Below, piece after piece: positions 49,628-64,000 of a DNA stretch of 64,000 bases. Source of the DNA: Rhizopus arrhizus. Lineage: Eukaryota; Mucoromycota; Mucoromycetes; Mucorales; Rhizopodaceae. The notes under the pieces are model-generated. The model had not been told where the DNA came from and did no database searches. It saw nothing but the letters and a program-made list of their open reading frames with translations. The first letter of the stretch is position 1. Each line of letters begins with the position of its first letter. The position numbers were made by a program, and so were the translations under genes. The stretch covers positions 248,001-312,000 of the forward strand of contig JAKZZE010000003.1 in assembly GCA_024220505.1 (NCBI GenBank). Reading direction: 5' to 3'.

Positions 49628-49765
49628 ATGCGATCTCTTCTTATCTTAGCAACTTTGGCTTTAGTCTGCTTCGTTGACAAAAATTCTGCTGCTGTCAGAA
49701 GAGATGATGGTTCCAGTATAGATAATGACCCCCTACCCACTGTTACTGCTTTTCCCGATTATTAA
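49628..49765 (+). CDS. small secreted peptide precursor (45 aa)
   Basis: A 46-codon ORF starts MRSLLILATLALVCFV, a strong signal peptide (n-region Arg, hydrophobic core, likely cleavage after NSAA). It is followed by VRR, a dibasic Kex2-type site. The mature part would be a 20-residue acidic peptide, DDGSSIDNDPLPTVTAFPDY. The reading frame is intronless. It has a TATA-like TATAAAAG about 70 bp upstream and an A run just before the start region. No homologue is recognised. A secreted signal, effector or propeptide fragment is possible; function is unknown. Confidence 0.5.
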   Translation: MRSLLILATLALVCFVDKNSAAVRRDDGSSIDNDPLPTVTAFPDY

Positions 49766-53770
<4,005 letters not shown>

Positions 53771-56073
53771 CTTTCTCTCAAAATGGGCTTACTTTTTTTT
53801 TTTTCCACAGGTTTCTTTGTCAATTGTTGGTTGGTTCTCTGACTTTTTATAATTTGAACACAATCGGCACTAGGGGTGCTTGGTTTTTACCTCGCTGAGA
53901 ACATACCCTTCGAACGTGATTTCTGTATAATAGCAGCGCACGGAAGTTTGCCCATTGTTTAAATTTAATAAAAAAAAAATTCAAAAAAATAATTGTCCAT
54001 TTTGTGTCGATTAATCTTTGGTTATAAACAAATTGCATTTTTCTTCATTGCAGTGGGAAAGTCCACAAGTCTGGCCAGCAGTCAGGCTAAAAATTACACC
54101 AGAGATATCGGGTGCAAAGCTGTTCTATCAAGAGCCCATCTAGAGTCTACACGTGACCTTGTAGTAAGGGAAAATAAAGTTGACTACGAGAACGAAACCT
54201 AGTTTGATGTGGGGAAAACTGGAACAAAGTTACATGGAACGAAAGCTCTTTTGGTCATTTATCAACTAAATCCAATTTAACGTGTAATACTTACATCTGT
54301 TCACCCAGACCAGACCAATCTCAACAGAAAATAATTAGAAATAATAATAATAATAATAATAAAAAGCTTCTTTGGAATCAAGGGTAAAAAAGGTCTATTG
54401 AACAGCAAGTAAAAGATGGTAACATTCTTTTCATTTCTTTATTAGTAAAAGATTTTTTTTAAAAAAAAAGAAGGATCTTCAATAGCACTTGGCATCTGTA
54501 GTCGATCGTGCATGCTGAAACAGTGAATTTCATGCTCTTTTATGACCATCTAGATCAAGGGTACAAGGACTGAATTTGCCATCAGGAAACTCTCCAAAAC
54601 GTCATCTTATGCATCAGCTATATTCTATTCTGGCCATTGACAACCAAAGAATTCGATTAAACGAGACAGCAAGAAAGCAGTTTTGAATCTTGTACTGTTT
54701 TTGATAGTTTAGAAATTATCTCTTGATAAACTTGAAAGCGTTGAGATTGAGATCTTTGATTGGAGGAGGTGCGCTTTTCCAATGTGAGGACTCTGATAGT
54801 TTGTGCGTCTGTCATGTTGTACGTGTGACATAAACTTTGTTAGGAAAATGTCTGTAGGTAACCTGAAAGATAGAAAGAGAAATTGAACTTGAATATATTT
54901 ATATGCTTTTCCATTGTTAGCAAATGCATGACTTTAGTAGAAGCTCTTTTAAATGTACCATGTATTCCTCGTAAGCATTCGTTCTGGACATCTTCTAATG
55001 CTTTAACTTAGAAAACAGTGAACCGATTGATCGCCAATACAAATTCTAATCGAATGCGAACTATTTATACATAAAATCTAGTAGACAATACCCTGTCAAA
55101 ACCAGTAGAATTGATACAATCGGAGAGCAGGAAATTTACCATAGCCAATGCCTTGCGAACATTGTGTCCTATCAAGCCTTGTGGGTTAGGGAAACCATTT
55201 GACTTGAAAGGTACGAGAAGGAAGGTTATTTGAGCAAATTTTGTCTATAAAGTTCATCATTTCTGTCACTTGGTATCTCACGTTGTAACGATCCCCAAAG
55301 TTAGCTACTATTTTTGCAAACTTGTGAGAAAAGAAGAGTTCAGCGTCAATAAAAAAAAAAGGTGTTTCTGTGAAAGTATATGGTTGACGATAGTATAGCT
55401 ATTATGCTTTGAAATCTACAGTAATTTGACAATGAGGTGTTAGACATATCGTACGACAAAATATGGTGTCAGAGTGTCTTTAAATCCAACAATGATTGAG
55501 CATATTTCAATTAATATAAGGTTGTAAGACCTACCAGGGATCAATAGCTACAAGCATCAAATGCTCAAATGGACATAATAAATAAAAACCACTAATTGGA
55601 GAAAACCAATAAAATATTAAAAGTATTAAAGAACATGCTGGACAGACTTGTTTTAATTAACTATAATGATTTTAGCGGTATTGCTATAGTTGGACTGCAG
55701 CATTCTGGTTTGAATAGGATGCTAATGATAGCAGATGGGCATCAAAAAATATATTATCTGAATCATTAAAGTTCAACAAATAAAAGTTCCAAGAGACGAT
55801 TCTATTTCTGAAAAATAATGTGCTTCCGTTGATACTTTTATTTTGGCAAGCATCACTTGCTGCGCTATACCCATGTCTTCCTTTAGATGAAATTATATGA
55901 ATTACTTTTAAAATTGTCTATTTTTATCAGTTAATAACTATTCTTGATATTTAAATTGCTTTGTGGATTGATTAGCTACATGTGTAGTCCTGTATCTTTT
56001 TTGGAATTGCTTAAAATGTGACGCTGTTTTTTATGCGTTGTTATTTTTTTCTGGGAATTATTAAACAAACCGC

Positions 56074-56109
<36 letters not shown>

Positions 56110-56135
56110 GTTATTATTATTTGCAGTCTGTAAAT
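53771..56135. other. intergenic region
   Basis: 2.4 kb without a supported gene. It contains an (AAT)n microsatellite at about 54341-54361, a T8A9 block at 54453-54469 and a T29 run at 56077-56105 just before the next gene. The frame at 53993-54202 has no recognisable feature. Confidence 0.45.
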
Positions 56136-57457
56136 ATGAATAAAGAAGGAAGCAATACATTTGGTGTAAGATTAAAAATGATGACATTATTCACTTTAAT
56201 AAAAATTAAAAAGGTCACTTATATTATTTACCTTTATAGTCTTTTAATTTAGGAGGATTTGGATCTAATTTGCCTTCGGCTTCTACAACTAAACCACTGA
56301 CAAGTAACGTAACAGCCGCACCAGTAACCAATGAATCTACCCTTAAAGCCATGACACCAGCTGCAAATATACAACCTTCTGGAAAAGATACAGTAAACTC
56401 TCAGACAACTAGTAAACCGAGTGCCGTTAAGGTAATTGCGCAATCTGAAAAGGAGGGTATGGCAACTCGATTTGAAGACGCTTATCTTCGCGTTTGCAAA
56501 GATATTAAAAAGGTTAAAAATCATGAGAACAGTAGACGAGAAAAGCATTTACTTATTTCAATTTGCTCCTTAGCTATCAGAGATACAAAAGGAACTTTCT
56601 CAGGTCATATTCAAAGGAGAACAGCAAAGTGTCAAAACAGTAGAGCATTTGAAGGATTCAACTACAAAATGGGAATTGACTGATGTAGAATCATTTGGCA
56701 AGCTTATAGACAGTTTAATTAAAAATATTCAAGATAACCAACTCAGCATTGAAAACAGGACGAAATCGGTGCATTTCATTGTTGCAGAAACAGAAAAGTG
56801 TAAAATCTTTTTTTAAAGTTTAAAAATAGGAAAACCTTTAATATTTTATACAAATTGTAGTCATTAATGAAAGAGAAGATATCAAGACGTTTTTAACAAA
56901 AAGTCTAAACGAGCGTATGAATGGTCGATCAAACAACAGAGAATTAGATGCAGAAACTAAAAGAGAATTGGATTTACTTGAGGTTCGAGTGGATGCCTTC
57001 AATACAATGGTTAATCAGTTGGAGTTTAATGTATTAGAAAACGTGAAACGCAGTAAAATTCAGGAAGAAGGGTAATTTTATTTTATATCTTTTACGTATA
57101 CAAGCTATAACATGTTGCTTTCTTTTTAGTTTGTGGAGCTATTATTCATTTAACAAGAAAATAAGTGAACTTCAAAACGAATTACAATCAAAAGATAAAA
57201 AAGTGTTTGATCTTGAAGAAAAAATGGCGCGTATTAAATTGGCTGATGCTAGCAGAAAAGCCCATCAAACATTTGCCGGTTTCTCGTGTGTTGATTTAAG
57301 CGATAGTGAAGAAGAGGAAATGGAAGAGGAAGAGAAGAAAGACATATCTGCTGCTATACAATATACCAAAAGACACATTCGTCGCTTCAATTTTTTAAAT
57401 GCACTTTATGAAACAACAAGCCAAAGAGAGCCACTCTCCTTTAACAAACAGGAATAA
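56136..57457 (+). CDS. coiled-coil protein with short FG-type N-terminus, possibly nucleoporin-like
   Basis: Exons 56136-56163, 56253-56512, 56574-56799, 56861-57071 and 57130-57457 join in phase to about 350 aa. The N-terminus reads NTFGGFGSNLPSAS, a pair of FG dipeptides, followed by a Ser/Thr/Pro-rich linker with repeated TSKP/TTKP. Long helical segments follow (RFEDAYLRVCKDIKKLSEIQ, NRELDAETKRELDLLEVRVD, KKISELQNELQSKDKKVFDL). An acidic patch (SDSEEEEMEEEEKK) precedes the C-terminus. FG plus coiled coil recalls the C-terminal part of Nup159/Nup214-type nucleoporins. The match is by architecture only, and the protein is much shorter than those. Confidence 0.65.
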
Positions 57458-57503
57458 GTTTATTATTTTTTAATAAAGTATTGTACATAAAAAGCGGGTT
57501 GTT

Positions 57504-58246
57504 TTATTGAACCATCATATCCTAATGAAAGTCGATTACATTTTAAGTTTGCAATATACTTTTTTTATGCTTACCTGGTCAGCAGGCTCTGTTTGTTGAG
57601 GGATTTGATTTTGTTGGTTTGACCAGTCAATTGTGTATCTTGAAAAAAGTGAGCAAATGATGAAAATAGATTTGTTTTTTATTTTACCTGGTAACCTTTG
57701 GCTTATCAGCCAAAATGTTTCTCTGCAACTTCTCAATCACAACATCCTCAGGTGGATTTTCACGTAATTCTTCTTCGGTATACTCGTTGTTAACATAGTA
57801 TCCCACACGTACAAATTCCTTTTCTTTGTAAAGACAGCTTAATAAGACAACCGTAACCTCTAATAAATCTTTCTTTGGCAGCAACTCAACCTTGGGTGCA
57901 TCAGCCTAGCAAGAAGACTATCTCAATACAAATTCATTTCTATACATTAATTCTTCAAAACCGTTCTTACAGCAAACACAAATTTGTTAGTACCAACAGG
58001 AATAGGACCAACCATAATAGATTCAAGAACTTGATCGTATTCTGATGTCTCAGCTGCACCAACATAAACCATTTTCCATTCAAGATCTTTTTATAACTTT
58101 AGTAAACACTGTGTATTTTTATTACTTGTCAACTTACCATCTTCAAGTGGTGCGTTACATTCAAATGTAATTTCAAATTGAAAAGGGTTTGTAAAAGCAG
58201 TTGGATTATCCAAAACTTGAATGTTTAAAATGTTTACAAGTGACAT
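57504..58246 (-). CDS. ASF1: histone chaperone ASF1
   Basis: Exons 58138-58246, 57971-58086, 57688-57905, 57575-57638 and 57504-57521 join in phase to about 174 aa. ASF1 binds H3-H4 dimers and hands them to CAF-1 or HIRA during nucleosome assembly. The start [18 protein letters not shown] is diagnostic. The core continues with [57 protein letters not shown] and DKPKVTRYTIDW. The short C-terminal tail is Gln-rich, without the long acidic tail of yeast. The last exon is only 18 nt (DMMVQ-stop). Reading through the last intron instead gives a different 12-residue end, so both ends are possible. Confidence 0.93.
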
Positions 58247-60401
58247 TATTTAAAAAAAAATAGGAGAGAAGCTGAAAGAAAAAAAATGGACGCGTTCCTT
58301 TTTTTTTTCGCCAGTTTTTTTTTTGTGCGCGTACATTTAACACCCGATTTAGAACATTGAAATAACAATAGCTTTTTAAAAAAAAAAGGTTTATTATTTT
58401 AATTCCAATGAAAGAATATATGTAATATAAGTTAAAAGCCTAAAAGAGAAGAAAATAATATTAAAAATATAATCACAAATATAAGAAAAATGATCTGAAC
58501 CAACAGACACCTATGTATTTTTGTTTCTTGAACATGTCATGAATAGACAAAGGACTATAAAAAATATTTTCATTCTATCAATTTTAAATAGATTGCAACA
58601 GTGCTTTAACTCTTTTCATTTATTAAAGTAATAGCTTTTGTTTATTTTAGTATATCCATAAAAGTCACTTGTTTTAATTACATAGAATAAGTTCAATTAT
58701 TCATAAGACCCCAACAGACTCTGATTTATGTACTTTTGAGCCTTATTTACAAGAAATGAGTGAATGCTAATATGATAGATCAAAAAACTGCTTTTCACAA
58801 ACAATATTTTTTTTTTTTTTTTTTTATAAAATTAATAGCGAAAAAACTATGGTTGAACAAACCAATTAGCTATCTGGGGCATGATTGTAACTTACATAGC
58901 ACGGTTATCTACAGTGATCTCATACGGCACGCAAGTATTTAAGAAAGAAAACACGAAACAGACGTTATTCTATTATAAAACTGGTAATCTATGATCTATA
59001 ACGTTGTTAATCTTTATTTACTACTTTGTGCAGTAAATAAGTAGAGTCAGCTTAATGTACCTGTGTAAATAGAGCAATTATTTCATTGGTTTTTATTTCT
59101 TTAAATAATAGGGGTATTGTTTATGGTTACGCCCATCACCTGTTCCTCCAATAAGCAACACAATTGGCTATGTAACGCCACATAGCCAATTTTTCATAAA
59201 AAGCACAAGTGCAAATACAGTTATACCATGTTAAAGAAACTTGTTGGATTGTTAAGTTGATCTTTTTAACTTTAACTTGGAATTTTTTCTTTTTGATTAT
59301 TCAACTACAAATATTCAAAAAAGAAGTGCTTTTTAAAAAATAAAGATACATATTTTAATGGCTTTAAGATTAAACGAATCAGAAAAAGATAAGCTTTTGT
59401 ATCTTACTTGATAGCACTGATACGATTTTATAAAAATAGAATTGGCAAAGATGCTTAGGTGACAAAACATCAAAAACATTTACATTAATTCAGACATGCA
59501 AAATAAAGGTTTGAACGCATAAAATGAAAGATTATTCCTTGACTCCAAAAAAATTTTCTATATCTTTGTGCTTTATTAATGTTAAACTGGTCTGAATAAT
59601 CAAGATGTAATGACATCGTTTGTCCATTAAAGACTTTTTTTTTTGAAAAAGAAATTTTATTCAGGTGCCGTACAGTGACGCGCGCCTATTGCTAAGGTAG
59701 CTTTTTTTTTTGTAAAAAAAAAGATTACAAAAAAAAAAAAAAAACTGAGTTATGATTTTTAACGTCCGACAAACGTACTTAAAAAACGTTTCAAAAAAAA
59801 AAAAAAAAAAAAGTAAAAAATCCCTTTTTTTTTCTTTTCCCCCCTTAAACTCTATTGTAACATCAAATTGCACTAGGTCGGAAGACGACAAAGAAAAGTA
59901 GTATGTTGGGACAAGGACCATGACCACTTAACGTTGCTTTCTGTGCAACCTCTTGATTGTTTGTGATGGCGGCCTGCCACAGCCCTTCCTGCCCATTGTG
60001 GGCACTATAGAATGTGAGATGAAAAGATAGTATTCTGGTACTATACATCGCCATTCTATATGTTCACAGTACAGAGAGGAAGATTATACAATAGAGAGAA
60101 GAGATGAAACTAATCGTGGTATTGATTCTGCATGTGGCCTTGTCGTGCACTGATGAATATTCACGTTAGTGTTCATAGAGGAGTAGTATGGTAAATGTCC
60201 TTTTTCTGCCTACTAGAGATTGGCTACAATTTTTATTAAGTATGCCTTTCCACTTGTCTTTGAACACGTCTCTTCTATTTTTTATATTACAATGTTAATG
60301 AAAATAAAAAAAATTTCTTCACTTTAAGCTTTAGCTATTTCGTTTCAGAATTATTTTTTAATTTGCATGTGCTTATTGGACAATTGCTTTTGTAAACAAA
60401 T
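58247..60401. other. AT-rich intergenic region
   Basis: No supported gene. It contains many A/T homopolymers (for example T18-20 at about 58805-58825 and A runs at 59730-59813) and a strong 12-bp hairpin at 59162-59191. Frames at 59661-60054 are chance extensions through homopolymers. Confidence 0.45.
59162..59191. repeat. perfect 12-bp hairpin
   Basis: AATTGGCTATGT is followed by a 6-nt loop (AACGCC) and its exact complement ACATAGCCAATT, then a short T run. It lies in a gene-free region. It may be the core of a small inverted-repeat element or a structured transcript end. Confidence 0.7.
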
Positions 60402-62186
60402 TTATTCGCTATTTTTAAAAAGGTGAACGCGTCCTACATCATCATTCGCAGCTATAATGTTAGATAATGGATGATGTGAAATACCAATGATTTCTGAATT
60501 TTGACTTAATTTTGTTTCACCTATAATCTCTGCTGTTTTAGTACTAAAGCAATACATGGTGCAATCTTCAGAAACTGCGTATAAAAGAGAGCCTTGATGA
60601 GAAACTGTTCCAGCAATAAAATCTTTGGTGTTGTTGTTATGTTTATATGACTTGATAATTTCCCCTCGACCGTTCATCAAATGTAGTTGATTACTTTTGT
60701 TGACAAGGATTACATGGTTAGGATCATCTGGTATACTTAGTAATGCATGAATTGTGATGTTGTCTTTAGGGTAGCAAGAGATGCAACCACCACTGCTGAT
60801 ATCCCATATCTATTCATTACGCGTCAGAACAATAAAGAGAGCAAAAAACAAGAAAACCATGTTTTACCCTGACTTCACCATCACTGCTTGCACTGATTGC
60901 TCGTGTATACTCTGAAGTATAAACAACTGAATTCACAAATGCATTATGACCTTCAAAAGATTGTATCAACTTTCCAGATTTCACTTCATGAATTTTGACT
61001 GTATGATCATAACTACAACTCAGAATTTCAGTAGCATCCTTGTTGAAGCAGACAGCCGTTACACCTTGACTGTGAGCTGGTGAATATCTTCTTTGACAGA
61101 AACCACTGTGCACTCTCCAAATAGCTATTTTACCGTCAGTAGATCCTGATACTAATAGTTCACTGTTTGAACTAAAGTTCAGACAAATAACAGATTGATC
61201 CATTGCCATCAGCTTTTCTTCAGCTTGATATTCCAAGTCTTTTCTTAACTTTCCAGTCAAATGATTCCAAATTTCAATGAATCCATCAACAGATCCTGTT
61301 GCAAAGTACTGTCCATCAGGAGAGAATGCTGTGCATTCTGCATATGTGTTTTTCCCAGGAAACTTAAAAAGAATGATGTATAAAAGCAATGCATTGATAT
61401 ATATAAGCATTTTTTACTACTTACTTTAATATTGGCATATCCATAATTCACGAAAGCATCTTGTTCAATTGATTGCATTTTATCAGAGTCACGGAACAAA
61501 TCAAAGGGCTCGTTAATAGGTAGTAATCCTTGCTGCTGTTGCCATTTAATACAGTCGCCTAGTAAAGTCATTAAGCGAGATGGCTCTACAATCGTCACTT
61601 CATTTATCAAAGCTATTATATAAAATTAACCACTTAGTTTCATGTTTTTCAAGCTAGTTTTTTTTTTTGGATACTCTACCTTGTGCTATAGTCTGTCGTC
61701 GTTTTTCTTTTGTCATTCCATTTGGATAGATTTCTCTCGAATCTAAAGATGTCCTTGACAGCGTGTGTTCTAGGCGCAAGTATCTTTCAGGAAATCTTTG
61801 TTTTAATATGTACATGGGTTCAGTCTGCCTCAACAGTGTACGTGCTGCTCCCAATTCACGTAACTCAGCAAGTTCAAGTATGATATGCTCATATAGATCA
61901 ATTAGCTTCTGTGCAGGAATCTTCAGATCTACTACATGACGCAGCACAATATCCCATTCTCCCTGTTTAATCTCCCTTATAAATTGGTCTTTATTTTGAA
62001 TTGTATCAATTTTGACAGATGTTTCCGATTCTAATGTTGCTGCTGTTTCCTCAAACTGGTTTTCTTTTAGAAATTGTAGGATAAGACGAATGACACTACA
62101 TTAATAAAAAAAATTAGAATAAAGAGCACAAGTTAATAGCTAATATCTAGTGTAAATTACTCTTCGGCTTCGATTTCTACAGACAT
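60402..62186 (-). CDS. SMU1: SMU1-like WD40 splicing factor (LisH-CTLH-WD40)
   Basis: Exons 62161-62186, 61680-62095, 61425-61612, 60868-61362 and 60402-60809 join in phase to about 510 aa, matching the ~513-aa SMU1 of animals. The start MSVEIEAED enters the LisH helix (VIRLILQFLKENQFEETAAT). A CTLH-type helical region with AARTLLRQTEPM follows. The conserved linker SRLMTLLGDCIKWQQQQGLL precedes a WD40 propeller. Repeat signatures include FATGSVDGFIEIWNHLTGKL, LLVSGSTDGKIAIW, ILSCSYDHTVKIHEVKSGKL, AISASSDGEVRIWDISSGGC and DDVGRVHLFKNSE. SMU1 works with RED in spliceosome activation. Yeasts with few introns often lack it, so its presence fits this intron-rich genome. Confidence 0.93.
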
Positions 62187-62625
62187 GTTTTCAATTGAAA
62201 AAAAAAATCAAGAGAAGGTCTTAAAATAAAAAATAAAATAAAAAAGAAGCTGTTTTAATTGGCTAAAATTCTTTTATTTTTGACAAGCAGAGAAGAATAT
62301 AAAATGCTGATAATGACCTCTAAAGTATTAATATAACATAGGAAAAGTAATCACGTTGAATAATCCAAATATATACTCAAAGACTAATAAAAGAAGCAAG
62401 AATATCTTTATACAAGTTATATATGTTTTCATCTAATCTCATTGGATTGAAATCTTTAATGTCCGGTCTACTTTTTTATTGTATTTCGGTTACATTGTGA
62501 TGATCCTTTTTTTCTTCTTTCTTTCTAATTTCTATATACTTTTTAATGATCTTCAACATTTGGTAAAAAAAAATACAATTCACAATAAGTTTTTCATCGT
62601 CTTTTTTTATTTATAAATATAAAGT
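62187..62625. promoter_or_regulatory. divergent promoter region between SMU1 and PIG-A genes
   Basis: 439 bp with A/T tracts on both sides (for example A-rich at 62198-62247, T-rich before 62610). No specific factor site is claimed. Confidence 0.4.
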
Positions 62626-64000
62626 ATGGTCTCTGATTTTTTTTATCCAAATATGGGAGGAGTAGAAAGTCATTTATATGAATTATCACAACGGTTAATA
62701 CAAAGAGGACACAAGGTATAAATAACAACAACAGCAAAAAAAAAAGATAGACGACATAAATAATAAAAAAGGTGATTATAGTCACGCACGCTTATGGAAA
62801 CAGAACAGGTATTCGATATTTAACCAACGGCCTAAAAGTATACTATGTTCCTGCCAAAGTCATCTATTCAGAGGCTACATTGCCTACTATCTATGGATTC
62901 TTTCCACTCTTTAGACACATATTCATTCGCGAATCAATTCAAATCGTGCATGGTCACGGAGCATTCTCTGCACTATGTCATGAAGCTATTTTACATAGTA
63001 AAACGATGGGCCTAAAAGCTGTCTTTACAGATCATTCACTATTTGGTTTTGCTGATACTTCTTCCATATTGACAAACAAGCTACTCAAATTTACATTAAG
63101 TGATGTTGATCATGTTGTTTGTGTGTCTCATACAAGGTGATGTATAAAGTAACAGCTAACTGGGGAAAATAACTCATTTTTGTCAATAGCAAGGAAAACA
63201 CGGTTTTAAGAGCAGCATTGTCACCAAAGCATGTCTCTGTCATTCCAAATGCTATTGTCGCCTCTCGATTCTTACCAGACCCATCAGCTCCAGATCCAAA
63301 CTGGATTACTATTGTCGTGATCAGCCGTCTTGTTTACAGAAAGGGCATTGATTTATTAGTGGCCGTGATACCACGTATATGTGAAGCGTATCGAAATGTT
63401 CGCTTTATCATCGGAGGAGATGGACCCAAAAGGATAGACTTGGAGCAGATGAGGGAAAAACATGGTCTACATGATCGTATTGAGCTATTAGGGCCTATCA
63501 AGCATCATGAGGTTCGAAATGTGTTGATACAAGGAAACATATTCTTAAATACAAGTTTAACCGAAGCTTTTTGTATTGCTATTGTAGAAGCAGCTTGTGC
63601 AGGGTTAGATCATATATTATGTTGTATATATATTACATCCTATTAACATGAACGCGTATAGATTGTTTGTTGTAAGTACAAAGGTCGGAGGTGTGCCTGA
63701 AGTCTTGCCAAGTCATATGATAAATTATGCTATACCCGAAGAAGACGGTAAATATTTTTTTTTTTTTTGAAATAGTGACAAATTAACGTAGCTTACAATA
63801 TACAGATCTTGTGATAGCTATTTCAAAGGCGATTCATACTTTTCGATTTGGCAAATTGGATCCAAGCAAGTTTAATAATGAAATCAAAGACATGTATAAC
63901 TGGTCAAATGTAGCAGAAAGAACTGAAAGAGTATATTGGACAATTTCTCAAACTAGGAATTCACCGTTGATAGAAAGACTGAAAAGGTATTATGGTTGTG
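62626..64000 (+). CDS. PIGA: GPI-anchor GlcNAc-transferase catalytic subunit (PIG-A/Gpi3), 3' end outside the window
   Basis: Exons 62626-62715, 62772-63136, 63190-63603, 63662-63747 and 63806-(beyond 64000) are in phase. It catalyses the first step of GPI-anchor synthesis, adding GlcNAc to phosphatidylinositol on the cytosolic ER face. The N-terminal PIG-A block [20 protein letters not shown] is nearly invariant. It is followed by [27 protein letters not shown] and [15 protein letters not shown]. The GT4 glycosyltransferase half has [29 protein letters not shown] and the donor-site [19 protein letters not shown]. It continues [12 protein letters not shown] and [19 protein letters not shown]. 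The C-terminal membrane helix would lie past the window. Start 62626 gives the standard MV-SDFF beginning. Confidence 0.94.

Noticed and set aside
59661..60054. Two overlapping open frames on the minus strand
   Set aside because: They run through long A/T homopolymers (Phe and Lys runs), have no domain and no convincing splice sites.

Overview
The window is nuclear DNA from a filamentous fungus, most likely of the Mucoromycota (Mucorales type). It is AT-rich, its genes carry many short GT-AG introns with pyrimidine-rich acceptors, and neighbouring genes lie on either strand without operons. The proteins are fungal (allantoicase, THI4 thiazole synthase, PDR-type ABC transporter, Zn2Cys6 and bHLH regulators). 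The degenerate transposons (Tc1/IS630 'FIDES' transposase, L1-like LINEs with an RVT zinc knuckle) suggest early-diverging fungi. The species assignment is inference.

Layout. 1-2.7 kb: two dead transposons. 3.4-5.0: PFK2/FBPase2 (fructose-2,6-bisphosphate control). 7.6-8.7: bHLH factor. 9.1-11.0: uncharacterised acidic nuclear protein with ~38-residue repeats. 11.2-11.8: mitochondrial uL16m. 12.2-13.5: Zn2Cys6 factor. 13.8-14.7: FSH-type serine hydrolase. 15.1-17.1: Pro/His-rich single-pass membrane protein. 18.0-22.7: a Fanzor transposon with a LINE nested in one terminal repeat. 23.1-24.9: CorA/Alr/Mnr2-type Mg2+ transporter. 25.0-26.3: allantoicase. 27.0-27.6: A20/AN1 zinc-finger protein. 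27.7-29.7: rabenosyn/Pep7-type FYVE protein, divergent from Tah18/NDOR1 (29.8-31.9). 32.0-32.9: helical protein with a CaaX box. 37.5-38.3: CFIm25/NUDT21. 38.9-43.4: PDR-type ABC transporter. 44.9-48.2: LINE, MITE and pseudogene debris. 49.6: short secreted-peptide gene. 52.8-53.8: THI4. 56.1-57.5: coiled-coil, nucleoporin-like protein. 57.5-58.2: ASF1. 60.4-62.2: SMU1. 62.6-end: PIG-A/GPI3, truncated by the window edge.

The most striking item is the element at 18034-22749. It encodes a full-length Fanzor (eukaryotic TnpB-like, RNA-guided OMEGA nuclease) of about 693 residues with one intron. It is bounded by ~131-bp terminal inverted repeats and TA dinucleotides. A 5'-truncated L1-like LINE has landed inside the right repeat, leaving a clean 15-bp target-site duplication, so the order of events can be read directly: Fanzor element first, LINE second. 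The Fanzor reading frame and its 3' flank, where the guide omega-RNA is expected, are undamaged.

Most other genes are ordinary housekeeping genes whose exon structures could be resolved in phase from the sequence alone. Exon limits given are by-eye predictions. The large gaps (5.0-7.6, 33.6-37.5, 43.4-52.7, 53.8-56.1, 58.2-60.4 kb) are AT-rich and hold mostly decayed repeats, homopolymer tracts and recurrent T(n)A(n) palindromes.
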